Origin: Pseudomonas purpurea
GTDB taxonomy: Bacteria > Pseudomonadota > Gammaproteobacteria > Pseudomonadales > Pseudomonadaceae
Length of the DNA stretch: 64,000 nt
Assembly (NCBI RefSeq): GCF_039908635.1
Contig: NZ_CP150918.1
Location: 2,847,001-2,911,000 of the forward strand
Direction of reading: 5' to 3'
The notes beneath the pieces are model-generated. The model was not told where the DNA came from, did not search any database, and saw nothing but the letters and a program-made list of their open reading frames with translations. Shown here piece by piece: positions 1 to 8,617 of the stretch. The first letter of the stretch is position 1. Every line of letters begins with the position of its first letter. The position numbers were made by a program, and so were the translations under genes.

Positions 1-67
1 CGACGGTTACCTGTATGTGCTGACCGACGAGGACGATGGTGCACTGTACAAAATCGGCCTGCAGTAG
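1..67 (+). CDS. C-terminal end of a probable PQQ-dependent sugar dehydrogenase (partial, 5' end outside window)
   Basis: Only the last 21 codons are present, reading DGYLYVLTDEDDGALYKIGL-Q and then TAG. A final beta-strand of the type DGxLYVLTDExxGxLYRI is characteristic of soluble YliI/Asd-type aldose sugar dehydrogenases, six-bladed propellers that oxidise sugars in the periplasm with PQQ. The assignment rests on this short tail alone, so the family is likely but not certain. A strong hairpin follows 10 bases after the stop. Confidence 0.5.
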   Translation, partial: DGYLYVLTDEDDGALYKIGLQ

Positions 68-76
68 CTGACGTCG

Positions 77-108
77 CGCGCCTGCAGATCACGCTGTCTG
101 CAGGCGCG
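77..108. terminator. 12-bp perfect hairpin between convergent genes
   Basis: CGCGCCTGCAGA (77-88) pairs without mismatch with TCTGCAGGCGCG (97-108) around an 8-nt loop. It lies just after the stop of the gene entering from the left and just beyond the end of the minus-strand gene at 129. No T-run follows on either strand, so it is terminator-like rather than a classical intrinsic terminator. Confidence 0.6.
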
Positions 109-128
109 AGGCAATCCGCAAAAAACGC

Positions 129-1226
129 TCAGGCCTTTGCATACACCACCACCGCTGCCCTCAATTTGCCACGCCCGAAACGGCACATTCTGTCGAATTC
201 TGCATGGCTGACCGGTACATGCTGGCAGTCCATGGGCTGGCGATGCTGGCTGTGGTCGACATCCGGGTCGTGCAGGTAGACGAAATCCTCATCACAATCA
301 GTGACCATCACCCAATGAGGCGCCTTGGAGCGGGTCAGGCGATAGCTGCTGATCAACACCAGGGGCTGTCCGCCGTCGCTCAACAGGCGCGGCAGGTCCA
401 GTGGGCCACCGAGAATCTGTTCGACATCGCTGTGCAGCAATTGAGTATTGAACTCCTCATGTACCAGGCGCATGACGTCTTTTTTATGAGCATCGCGCAC
501 GCCATTGAGAAACAGCGGGCCGGCAATGCTGACCTGTAAGCGCACCCGAAATCCCCGACGCCAGGCCGCCAGTGCCAACCCTTGAGGGCTGCAACCGCCA
601 TGGCCGGACGTCATGAACACCGTCGTCGCTTCGCGCCACAGCTGTAGTTCTTCACGCCGCTCCAGCGGACGAGCAGGTTGCAGCGTGCCCATGGCCATCA
701 ACAGGCAGGCAGGGCCGCAGGTGAAATCGGTGGTTTGCCGGTAATAGGGCACGCTGATGCTGCGGCTGTCGCGGTGCTGGAGGATGCGTTTTTCCAGGCG
801 CAGGGCGTCGGCGTGGTCCTGGTAATAGTCGTGAATCAGCGCGAAACGCCGGTAGCCGTGTCGTTCATACAACGCGATGGCGGCCGGGTTGTCGGTGCGC
901 ACCTCCAGTCGCACGTAGGCGCAGTCATGTTCCAGTGCACTGGCCTCGATTCGCTCGAGCAGTTGCTTGCCAAGTCCGATGCCACGGGCCTGCACCGCGA
1001 TGGCGATGGAGTACAGGCGCGCCAGCGAAGTGCCGCGGTGAAACAGCACCACGGCATAACCCAGTAACTGGCTGTCGCCTTCGGCGACGATCAGTTGGCC
1101 GTTGGCACGGTTGATCATCCACTGGAAATTGCGGCTGTTGAGCCGGTCGGTGGTGAAACATTGCTGTTCCAGCGCCAGCAGCGCTTTGACGTCATCGAGT
1201 TGTGCAAGGCGAAAAACAGGATTCAT
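129..1226 (-). CDS. GNAT N-acetyltransferase fused to a C39-like cysteine peptidase domain
   Basis: This is a two-domain protein of 365 residues. Residues 1-150 form a RimI-like GNAT fold with the acetyl-CoA loop around RGIGLGKQLLERI and the typical NPAAIALYERHGYRRF end. Residues 155-365 look like a papain-fold C39 peptidase: Cys170 in TDFTCGPACLL, His304 in KAPHWVMVTD and an acidic residue in YLHDPD (near 320) give a plausible catalytic triad. The ATG at 1226 was chosen over a longer reading because the GNAT domain begins directly after it. The gene is divergent from an ATP-grasp ligase 92 bp away. GNAT-peptidase fusions beside RimK-like ligases are a recurring pair thought to make or trim amide-linked peptides; the substrate is unknown. 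It is probably cytoplasmic, as no signal peptide is visible. Confidence 0.85.
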   Translation of the reverse strand: MNPVFRLAQLDDVKALLALEQQCFTTDRLNSRNFQWMINRANGQLIVAEGDSQLLGYAVVLFHRGTSLARLYSIAIAVQARGIGLGKQLLERIEASALEHDCAYVRLEVRTDNPAAIALYERHGYRRFALIHDYYQDHADALRLEKRILQHRDSRSISVPYYRQTTDFTCGPACLLMAMGTLQPARPLERREELQLWREATTVFMTSGHGGCSPQGLALAAWRRGFRVRLQVSIAGPLFLNGVRDAHKKDVMRLVHEEFNTQLLHSDVEQILGGPLDLPRLLSDGGQPLVLISSYRLTRSKAPHWVMVTDCDEDFVYLHDPDVDHSQHRQPMDCQHVPVSHAEFDRMCRFGRGKLRAAVVVYAKA

Positions 1227-1318
1227 ATGACCGCCGTAAAAGTTGCGTAACGAAACGGGACTTTCGAAAAAGTTCGTGCTTAATAGGAAAGGTCTTGTTC
1301 TCCAACGGATCAATCACT

Positions 1319-2947
1319 ATGTCAGCGGTACAAGGTCATTGGCGCGAAGTATCCGAGCAAAGATTGCCGACGGCAATAACTCCAGCAACTTATTTATCCC
1401 CATCGTCGGGCACTTCCAGTCAGCTGGTTATTATTGTCGAGCGCAAGGAAGACTGGGCGTCGTACTTCCCCAGCGAAGACATCGTCACCGCCCAGGAGTA
1501 CCTCGAACAAACCCGTGAAAATGCAACGGGCAAGCGGGTTCAGGTCATCAACCTGTGCCGCAGCTACAAGTACCTGGGGCACGGTTACTACTGCTCCCTG
1601 CTGGCCGAAGCCCGGGGGCACAAGGTAATTCCGTCGGTACGGACCATCAGCGAACTGACCCGCAAATCCCTGTATGGCTTGGCGCTGGATGACTTGGATA
1701 AAACCCTTGAGAAAGCCTTGGGTAATCATATCTACAGTGATACAGACGGTTTCACCCTGACACTTTATTTTGGCAAAAGCACCATCGAGCCGTTGCAGGA
1801 CCTGGCCCGTCAGTTGTTTGAAGTGTTTCCTTGCCCGATCTTGCTAGTGGACTTCCGTCGAACTAACGGTTGGCATATCGAAGGCGTAAAGTCGGGTGCG
1901 TTACATAAGTTGCGCGATGATCAGGAAGATCAGTTCGCCAATGCCCTCGACAGTTTCAGTCGCAAGATCTGGCGTATGCCCAGGTCGCGCCGTCTGGCCC
2001 GATACGATTTGGCCATCCTTCACGATCCACTGGAAGCATTGCCACCGTCCAACGCCAAGGCCCTGGAGAATTTTGTCCGGGTCGGTAAAGGTCTGGGCAT
2101 CGATGTCGACTTGATCGAACGCAAGGATTACGCACGCATCGCCGAATACGATGGACTGCTGATCCGCGAGACCACCAGCGTCGACAACCATACTTATCGC
2201 TTCGCGAAAAAGGCTGAAAGCGAAGGGTTGGTGGTGATGGACGACCCCACGTCCATCCTGCGTTGCACCAACAAGGTCTACCTGACGGACCTGCTCAAAA
2301 GTCACCAGTTGGGCATGCCCGCTACCGAAATTCTGTACAAGGAACGACCGGAAGACTTTGAGCGGGTCGGCGAACGCCTGGGCTTTCCGCTGGTGTTGAA
2401 AATCCCCGACGGCTGTTTCTCCCGGGGCGTGATCAAGGTTGAAAGTCAGCAAGCATTACTGGAGGCCACTGCTGAACTGTTCGAGCACTCGGTGTTGCTG
2501 CTGGCCCAGGAGTTTTTCTACACCGAATACGACTGGCGCATTGGCGTGCTGAACCGCAAACCGATTTTTGCCTGCCAGTACTTCATGTCCAAGGGCCATT
2601 GGCAGATTTACAACCACAAGGCCAAAGGTCAGGACATCAACGGTGAATGCCGCACGCTGGCGGTGCATGAAGCGCCACGGGCAGTGGTTGAACTGGCCGT
2701 TAAAACCGCCAACCTGATCGGCGACGGCTTGTACGGTGTCGACCTCAAGCAGTCCGGCGACAAGGTGGTGGTGATCGAGGTCAACGACAACCCGAACATG
2801 GACGCCGGCATCGAGGACGCCTGGTTGCAGGACGACCTGTATTCGCTGGTGCTTGAAGAGTTTGTGCGCCGGTTGGAACTCAAGCGCCGCGGCCAGGCCC
2901 TGGTGAGGTCCGGGCTGCTTGAGTCCGGGAACCCGATGGGGTTCTGA
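1319..2947 (+). CDS. RimK-like ATP-grasp ligase with N-terminal RLAN-type domain
   Basis: The 542-residue protein has an N-terminal region of about 200 residues (RVQVINLCRSYKYLGHGYYCSLLAEARG) resembling the RimK-like ATP-grasp N-terminal domain. A C-terminal ATP-grasp catalytic domain follows: FPLVLKIPDGCFSRGVIKV for nucleotide binding, EFFYTEYDWRIGVLN, and EVNDNPNMDAGIED as the metal-binding strand. Such enzymes join a carboxylate to an amine through an acyl-phosphate. The ATG at 1319 fits the family length. The gene is divergently paired with the GNAT/C39 protein, so the 92-bp gap probably holds both promoters. The reaction class is well supported; the substrate cannot be read from sequence. 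Confidence 0.85.
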   Translation: MSAVQGHWREVSEQRLPTAITPATYLSPSSGTSSQLVIIVERKEDWASYFPSEDIVTAQEYLEQTRENATGKRVQVINLCRSYKYLGHGYYCSLLAEARGHKVIPSVRTISELTRKSLYGLALDDLDKTLEKALGNHIYSDTDGFTLTLYFGKSTIEPLQDLARQLFEVFPCPILLVDFRRTNGWHIEGVKSGALHKLRDDQEDQFANALDSFSRKIWRMPRSRRLARYDLAILHDPLEALPPSNAKALENFVRVGKGLGIDVDLIERKDYARIAEYDGLLIRETTSVDNHTYRFAKKAESEGLVVMDDPTSILRCTNKVYLTDLLKSHQLGMPATEILYKERPEDFERVGERLGFPLVLKIPDGCFSRGVIKVESQQALLEATAELFEHSVLLLAQEFFYTEYDWRIGVLNRKPIFACQYFMSKGHWQIYNHKAKGQDINGECRTLAVHEAPRAVVELAVKTANLIGDGLYGVDLKQSGDKVVVIEVNDNPNMDAGIEDAWLQDDLYSLVLEEFVRRLELKRRGQALVRSGLLESGNPMGF

Positions 2948-2948
2948 G

Positions 2949-3281
2949 TCAAGCCTGCTGCGAGGAAACCACGCCGGATGCATGGCTGCGCAGACCTCGC
3001 ACCACCAGGTACAGCAATGGGCCAATGGAGACAAACACCGCGGTGATCAGCAAGTACGGCAGCACCGAAAGCGCGGATTGGCCGCGGCTGCGAGCGTCCT
3101 TGTACATCCATACGCCAGCAAGGGTGAGCAGGTAAAGGTCGATCACTACCTGGGCGGTATCGGGGCGGGACATCAGGCTGATGCCGAAGTCGATCAGCGA
3201 CTGCTCGGCGGACAACATGACGGAAACGGTATAGCCGGTGAAGGCGAGCAGGGCGATCAAGGGGAGCGCTACAGACTTCAT
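2949..3281 (-). CDS. Small inner-membrane protein, DUF2834-like
   Basis: The 110-residue protein has three hydrophobic segments: VALPLIALLAFTGYTVSVML, VVIDLYLLTLAGVWMY and VLPYLLITAVFVSIGPLLYLVV. The loop MYKDARSRGQS between the last two resembles the charged loop of DUF2834 proteins. The start at 3281 has a good ribosome-binding site (AAGGAAGGAAACC). Its stop is one base from the stop of the convergent ATP-grasp gene. No function is known. Confidence 0.6.
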   Translation of the reverse strand: MKSVALPLIALLAFTGYTVSVMLSAEQSLIDFGISLMSRPDTAQVVIDLYLLTLAGVWMYKDARSRGQSALSVLPYLLITAVFVSIGPLLYLVVRGLRSHASGVVSSQQA

Positions 3282-3372
3282 GGTTTCCTTCCTTGGGCAG
3301 ATGAGCGAGGGGCGACGATACCCGATGTTTGACATGGCAGGTAATCAAGCGCGGCGCTCCTGAGAGGCCGGT

Positions 3373-3855
3373 TTATTCCTGGCGGGCTTTTTCGATTTTG
3401 TCGGAAGCTGACCAGATCCGGTAACGGACTTCGACGTCCTTGGGCACGTAGACCACGATGGGTAACTTGCTGTTGTAGCGCAGCATGAAACCATCACCGA
3501 CCACCGGTACGAAGTCCGGTTTGCTCTTGCCATCCGGGCACGCCATCAGGGTGCTCATGGGGCCGATGACTTTTTCCAGCCGGTAAAACGGGTAACCCCA
3601 GCCTTCCAGGTTCTTTTCATCAAGAACGCCCCCCAGCCGTTGGCGATTGCAATCCACGGTCAGGGTTTTGCCTGCGAGAATCTCGACCTGGTAGTTGTCC
3701 TCCCTTGTCTGCTGCGGGAGGTGAATGACTTGACGGGTAAAGCCGCTTTCAGCTTTTGGATAGGGGGCAATGTCTTCGAGTTTTGCGGCGTGAACCAGGG
3801 TCGACAGACCCGATGCCAACAACGCAATGGTGGTTGTGAAGGGAAGTGAGCGCAT
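3373..3855 (-). CDS. eco: Ecotin, periplasmic serine protease inhibitor
   Basis: The sequence matches ecotin along its length: [56 protein letters not shown] and [15 protein letters not shown]. The start at 3855 follows a strong Shine-Dalgarno (AAGGAGG) and gives 160 residues with an N-terminal signal peptide ending near LSTLVHA-A. Ecotin is a dimeric inhibitor of chymotrypsin-fold proteases; the cysteines in VDCN and MACPD form its disulfide. By alignment with E. coli ecotin the P1 residue is Leu (STL|MAC) instead of Met84. The gene is monocistronic. Confidence 0.95.
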   Translation of the reverse strand: MRSLPFTTTIALLASGLSTLVHAAKLEDIAPYPKAESGFTRQVIHLPQQTREDNYQVEILAGKTLTVDCNRQRLGGVLDEKNLEGWGYPFYRLEKVIGPMSTLMACPDGKSKPDFVPVVGDGFMLRYNSKLPIVVYVPKDVEVRYRIWSASDKIEKARQE

Positions 3856-4312
3856 GAGGCCTCCTTGCTCGGATGATCGGTCGGCGAATGACGGCTTCGC
3901 CTTGCCGAACATTTTTACTGTCCCGCGCGGCGTAATGCAAACCGGTTGAGTGAAGCGTGCAAATTGCAGGGGAACCCACAGGCGTTATTGCATTTTGCCA
4001 GGGCGCCAGTGTGTTAAATCATTGATTTGGCGACAGGTGACCGGGCGAAATTCCAGGCATGTTTTATGCTGTTTTCTAGTGCAATGCACCGCGTCAGGAA
4101 AGGCTTGTAAGGCACTGCTTTCAGGCGTAGGAGTGAGTGGCCTGCGCAATAAAAACAGTGCACACGCTGCACGCGGGTCAGCAGCTTGTGGGGGAAGAAC
4201 AGAGTCAGGTCCGAGCCAGAACGGCCCCGCATGTCGACGGGACGCACCAGCGAACACTGACCGACTCGGTACATCCATTGATTGGCAGTCTCACATAACG
4301 GAGAGGGTCGCC
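3856..4312. other. 457-bp intergenic region between divergent ecotin and DUF1652 genes
   Basis: This gap must hold the promoters of ecotin (minus) and the DUF1652 gene (plus). I see no conserved protein, RNA or repeat in it. Longer readings exist on both strands, but they lack family resemblance and run into clear ribosome-binding sites further in. Confidence 0.5.
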
Positions 4313-4582
4313 ATGTTTTTATCTGCCCTGGAACTACGCAGTATCATTGAAAGCAGTTTTTTACCCAAGCGCTGCCAATGCACCTTGTCTCCTGATTTAT
4401 CCATGACCGTGAAGGTCTATGGCGACCATGAGACCGATCGTCTGGACTTGCTGGTCACGGGCATCAACGCCAACAGCCTCAATGGCTGTCGCGAGATCAA
4501 CGAACTGATTGCCGAGTTACGCCACGACCTTGAACACAATGTCGCGAGCCATCCTGTGGTTTTACGCTCGAAGCCCCATTAA
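4313..4582 (+). CDS. DUF1652 domain protein
   Basis: The 89-residue protein begins MFLSALELRSIIESSFLPKRCQ and continues with VKVYGDHETDRLDLLVTGIN and a C-terminal helix INELIAELRHDLEH, the standard layout of the Pseudomonas DUF1652 family. The ATG at 4313 is preceded by GGAGAGGGTCGCC. The function is unknown; it is a small cytoplasmic protein with no membrane segment. A second family member is encoded at 54224-54499. Confidence 0.85.
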   Translation: MFLSALELRSIIESSFLPKRCQCTLSPDLSMTVKVYGDHETDRLDLLVTGINANSLNGCREINELIAELRHDLEHNVASHPVVLRSKPH

Positions 4583-4742
4583 TCAGTCGCTTCAGCTGAC
4601 TCGACCGATGGGCGTTTGGTCTGGATGAATGCCAGGCCAAGCGCTACGTCGGTGGTCACCGCTCAATATGTGACGTGATGCCGCTACTCAGTTCTGAAAG
4701 TTGCAGGGTTAACCGGGAGTTAAGTTCAGCAAGCGTTCAGGT

Positions 4743-6878
4743 TTACGCCATTCTCAGTTCAGTCGCGCTTTGCTGAGGAATCATCGCCAGTTGAACCTCG
4801 ACTTTGTTTTCCTTCTTCGTCAACCAGCGTTCGATGCCGGACGAGAGTTCAGGTGACTGAATGGCCGAGCCATAGACATCCATGGGGGTCAGGGTGCGGT
4901 GGAACAGGGTATTGAGGCGTTGACGCGACTCATCCAGTTTTCTGACCTCGCTGTCCAGTGCACTGATTGTCCGTTGGCGATCCTGGTGTTCGAGGCCGGA
5001 TAGACCGTAGGTCAGCTCGGAGCGTTTTTCCTTCAGGCGTGTCTGCATGTCCAAGAGCTGGTTAGACACCTGGTCATATTCCGTCTTGGTGATAATGGTG
5101 GTGCCCGTGTCCTGGGTTTGTTGCCAGCGGCGCAGGGTGGCCCATGCGTTCGGAATGTAGGAGTCGACCATCTTGTGATTGCTGAACTGGAACAGTTGCT
5201 TGATGAAATTGTCCCGGTCCGGCAAGTCACCCTGTTTTTTCAGGGCGATGGAGCACGCGGCTTCTTCGATCGAATCGCAGCCAGGGCTCCAGAGCACTGC
5301 AGACTGATCCCTTCCCTTGAAGTGAACCGGCATGAAGTGTTGCAGCGCGCCGTGATGCTCGTAATCGGCATCACCGAACTTGGCCAGCCCCGCCGCAAAA
5401 ATCAGCATGCCGACATACGGCAACGTGACGAAGCTCAAGATCAGCCCCGGCACCCAGACACTGGTGCGGGTGTTCATCCACGGTGCGGGAAGACTCGGGA
5501 TCGGATCATTGTTGTTGACCATGCGGTGGTGTACCAGATCGGCCGCCCCCTTGACGAAAACCTGGTCGCCGGCCCGCGGGGAGCCGTAGGTATAGAGAAG
5601 AATGTCGTACTTCTGAGTGGCATCACGGCGCAGGGCTTCTGCCAGCAATGTGGCGATTGCACCGCCCAGGCTGTGTCCGCAAATCACTACTTTTTGCCCT
5701 GAGTAGAATTGCGAGAGGTAGCGCGTCACAAATGCGCTCATCGCTTTGTAAGCGTTGTAGAAGCCTTTGTGAGCGGTACCTACACCCTCAGCGAAGGGCA
5801 CTTGCTCTGCATCGGCATCGCGCAAGAAATCGGGAATTTCAGCCGTACCGCGTACCGAGATAAGAATGATCTCGTCGTGGTGCGTAATGAAGGCCTGGGT
5901 ATTGGTTCCATCCTTGGCTTTCGCATCGTCGAAGAAGTGCAGTTTGGCAGGGTGATCCTGTTTCTCTCCCAGCCCAATCTTGTTTTGTTTGTACAGCAAC
6001 GGATCGAATGGAAGAATTTCGAAGCGTTTGGAGTAGGGCACATCTTCATAGAGCGGGTAATAAGGGACGGTCTGAGCCTTGTCGATTTTCCAGGTCTCCT
6101 GGAAGCTTGCCAGCCCGTTGCCGAACATGAAGCCGACGCTGGGGTCCAGAGGGAAACTGACGGTATCCTCCGGTTTCTCGGGTTGCTGGCCGAAGTCGCT
6201 GTAGCTGAAGGTGGCCATGAGCGCCAATTGATAGAGGTTCAAGGCACTGAAAGCGTTGTCTTTGGACAGCATCGGCCGGAACGCGCGCAATGGGCGGACC
6301 TCCATCACCGTGCGTTTGTTGGGTTGTAACGCGACCCCCCAGAGTGTGCTCGCTTCAGGGTCGAAGCCGATGTCCCCCATGGCTTTGAGCAAGCTGTAGT
6401 TCGGTGGATATTTACAGAGGGAGCGAGGGGGCAAGTGCGTAGCGTGTTCGACGAAGTTCCTGACTTCAACCTGGAAGAACTGGTCGGCGTTTTTCTGTGC
6501 CGGGTTGTTGTCAACGCGGGTTCCGTCCTTGCGAACAAAGCGGGTGTTTTCGGCCCGGACCTGGATCTCTTTGATCGGGAGCGGGTAGTTTTCCCGGGCG
6601 ATAAGCCGTGAATACAGTTGCTCCGAGCCGGTGTAGTCCGAGTTGATCTGAAGGATGACCGGTCCTTCGTAGTGGTCATAGACCTTTGCATAGCCGTCGC
6701 CGTCCAACACGCCGACATGTTGCTGGTTGACGCTGTCGATGAGGACATACGGAAGGCCTGCATAAGGTTTTCCACTCCCGCGTTCATCCACCAACTGGAA
6801 GCTGACCCAGTCGCCACGTAATGGGCAGGGTGTGGATTGCTCACACAGCATTGGCTTTTCGGATTCCTTGAGTGCCAT
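4743..6878 (-). CDS. Class 3 lipase, probable type VI secretion phospholipase effector (Tle2/TseL-like)
   Basis: The protein has 711 residues. Residues 18-150 (CPLRGDWVSFQLVDERG onward) form an N-terminal region of the kind found on VgrG-associated lipases. A Lipase_3 alpha/beta-hydrolase fold spans about 320-515, with nucleophile Ser403 in VVICGHSLGGAIATLLAEAL, probable Asp458 in VNNNDPIPSLP and a His among 508, 509 and 514. A hydrophobic stretch at about 475-497 inside the hydrolase region could insert into membranes. The C-terminus from 570 is a predicted coiled coil. It is the last gene of a vgrG-DUF4123-lipoprotein-lipase cluster; its Shine-Dalgarno overlaps the stop of the lipoprotein gene 11 bp upstream, so the two are coupled. 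The effector role is inferred from context and family. Confidence 0.8.
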   Translation of the reverse strand: MALKESEKPMLCEQSTPCPLRGDWVSFQLVDERGSGKPYAGLPYVLIDSVNQQHVGVLDGDGYAKVYDHYEGPVILQINSDYTGSEQLYSRLIARENYPLPIKEIQVRAENTRFVRKDGTRVDNNPAQKNADQFFQVEVRNFVEHATHLPPRSLCKYPPNYSLLKAMGDIGFDPEASTLWGVALQPNKRTVMEVRPLRAFRPMLSKDNAFSALNLYQLALMATFSYSDFGQQPEKPEDTVSFPLDPSVGFMFGNGLASFQETWKIDKAQTVPYYPLYEDVPYSKRFEILPFDPLLYKQNKIGLGEKQDHPAKLHFFDDAKAKDGTNTQAFITHHDEIILISVRGTAEIPDFLRDADAEQVPFAEGVGTAHKGFYNAYKAMSAFVTRYLSQFYSGQKVVICGHSLGGAIATLLAEALRRDATQKYDILLYTYGSPRAGDQVFVKGAADLVHHRMVNNNDPIPSLPAPWMNTRTSVWVPGLILSFVTLPYVGMLIFAAGLAKFGDADYEHHGALQHFMPVHFKGRDQSAVLWSPGCDSIEEAACSIALKKQGDLPDRDNFIKQLFQFSNHKMVDSYIPNAWATLRRWQQTQDTGTTIITKTEYDQVSNQLLDMQTRLKEKRSELTYGLSGLEHQDRQRTISALDSEVRKLDESRQRLNTLFHRTLTPMDVYGSAIQSPELSSGIERWLTKKENKVEVQLAMIPQQSATELRMA

Positions 6879-6889
6879 GGGCGATGTCC

Positions 6890-7693
6890 TTATTCAGTGC
6901 AGTTCGGATAGACGGAGCAGTCACGCCCATCCGGCATTTTGAAAGATTCGATGAATTGATAGGGGGCTTTGCACAGTTCTTCATTCGGGGTGCCCCACAG
7001 CCCGGTGCAGGCTTTCCAGCCTTTGGGTGTTTCTATCCACCAGCCTTTGTAAAAGGGCTTTTCCTTGTCTGAAAGCGCAAACACCATGTTGACGGTTTTG
7101 CCAGGCAACGCGCCCCGCGCCAGTGCACCACCGGCCATGGCATCAAGCATTTGCCCGTTCTCGCTCGCGGCCCGGCATTTGAGGATCTTCACGATGTATC
7201 GGTAGGGCCCCATCGTCCGGAACAGCCATTGACACTGGTTTTCAAGGGTCTGAGTTCCGGTGGAAGGGAACGCTGCCGCCCCTTCAGGCAGTTGATCGTG
7301 GAAAGACAGGCTCGCGTAATCGCCGCCGATGTTTGCAGGCTTCGGGCCGTAACTGCCTTGCAGGTTGTATTCGAAACTGCGCAGGACCAACGGGCAGCCC
7401 CCGGCCTCATCCGTCAGCGGCACCGTGAATGAAGCGGTTTGCGCGTCTTTGTTGAAGGCTTGCTCAAAAAATTTCAGCCCCGGGAAGTGTTTGCCTTCGC
7501 GTGGCGGGACGGTGCAGGTTTCACCGGTGCGTGGCACATAAGTCGCTTCACCCTTGAAGCTGAAACCGGGTGGGAGTTCGGTGATCAGCGTGAAGCTTTC
7601 GGGATGGGCAACCGAGCAGGCGGTCGCGCCCAGCGTGCCCAGTACGATGACCAGGGCTCGGACCATGCCGGTGAGGACAGGTTGAATGTGCAT
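6890..7693 (-). CDS. Lipoprotein, candidate periplasmic immunity protein for the adjacent lipase
   Basis: The 267-residue protein starts MHIQPVLTGMVRALVIVLG and has a lipobox-like ATAC at residues 23-26, so it should be exported and lipidated at Cys26. The body has paired cysteines and no domain I recognise. The start at 7693 has AAGGACTTC upstream. Immunity proteins against Tle2-type lipases act in the periplasm, and this protein is encoded directly before, and tightly coupled to, the lipase gene; that is the basis for the call. The immunity gene preceding its effector is less common than the reverse order, so an accessory role remains possible. Confidence 0.55.
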   Translation of the reverse strand: MHIQPVLTGMVRALVIVLGTLGATACSVAHPESFTLITELPPGFSFKGEATYVPRTGETCTVPPREGKHFPGLKFFEQAFNKDAQTASFTVPLTDEAGGCPLVLRSFEYNLQGSYGPKPANIGGDYASLSFHDQLPEGAAAFPSTGTQTLENQCQWLFRTMGPYRYIVKILKCRAASENGQMLDAMAGGALARGALPGKTVNMVFALSDKEKPFYKGWWIETPKGWKACTGLWGTPNEELCKAPYQFIESFKMPDGRDCSVYPNCTE

Positions 7694-7768
7694 GCTGAAG
7701 TCCTTATGCGGTGCAGTGGCGGGCGGCGGCACGGTCACATCCATCTGGCATGGGAGTGCCTGATACTC

Positions 7769-8617
7769 TCACGCGTTTTGCAGGTCTGATTCGGGCTCGA
7801 ACATCCGCTGGCAGCGCTCGAAATGCTGCGGCGGTGTTTCGCCTGGCAGCGCTGACCATGCAACGTCGGCAGCGCACTGGGGATCGAGCCGCAGACGGAA
7901 CATGCACTCCCGTTGTTCGGGGGTGTTCCATTGCCAGGCGTCGAGCAGGTCGATCTGCTCTTCCAGCCACTCGCTGACGTTGCGGGTATCGCTCAACTGC
8001 GTGACCGCCTCGAGGTGGTAGACCAGCAACCAGCGTTTGAGGTTGTCCCGCAGGATGCTGCGTGAACGTTCGGCGGGTTCAGGCGTACGCAACCAGGGTG
8101 CCGGATTAGCCACGGGGTAGGTGCCCGGCCGAGGGTTGTCGGTGCTTTTCCATTCCGGGTCGGCCCAGTACAGCACGCTGCTGAAGGGGCCGAGCAGCAA
8201 CGGGATTTCCGCCGCTGTCAGGCTGGCCAGGCATCGGGCAATGACGCGGTTGTCCTGGAAGCGGAACAGCGAGCGGTCACCGTCTTCGTCGATCACCATG
8301 CGTGCTTGCCAATGCTGGGTTACGGCGTCGAGATCGGCCTTGTCCATGCTGGCGATCCAGCCCCAGTGCCGCTGCGGATCGTCGAGCAGGGCCCTGAAGG
8401 CATGGGCGTCAGGGTCGTGCAGTTCGCTCAGCCAGGGGCTGATGGCGCAAAAGTCGGCATAGACGGTGCGCCGGTAGAGCTGGACCGAGCGCTGCATCAA
8501 CTCGGCGCTGTACAGGCTGGTGACCGGGTTGGGCTCGGCGAGGCTGTCGAGTACCAGCACCAGGGTGCGGTTCAATTGCGCTTGTTGGTCGAACCAGTCG
8601 TTGAGAAGGTCACTCAT
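7769..8617 (-). CDS. DUF4123 protein, type VI effector adaptor (Tap/TEC type)
   Basis: The 282-residue protein has the DUF4123 pattern: an N-terminal MSDLLNDWFDQQAQLNRTLVLVLDSLAEPNP, the central PWLSELHDPDA and the DNRVIARCLASLTAAEIPLLLGPFSSVLY segment. DUF4123 proteins act as chaperones that load a specific effector onto its VgrG tip. The start codon at 8617 overlaps the vgrG stop as ATGA, indicating translational coupling. The position between vgrG and the lipase module fits a lipase adaptor. Confidence 0.88.
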   Translation of the reverse strand: MSDLLNDWFDQQAQLNRTLVLVLDSLAEPNPVTSLYSAELMQRSVQLYRRTVYADFCAISPWLSELHDPDAHAFRALLDDPQRHWGWIASMDKADLDAVTQHWQARMVIDEDGDRSLFRFQDNRVIARCLASLTAAEIPLLLGPFSSVLYWADPEWKSTDNPRPGTYPVANPAPWLRTPEPAERSRSILRDNLKRWLLVYHLEAVTQLSDTRNVSEWLEEQIDLLDAWQWNTPEQRECMFRLRLDPQCAADVAWSALPGETPPQHFERCQRMFEPESDLQNA

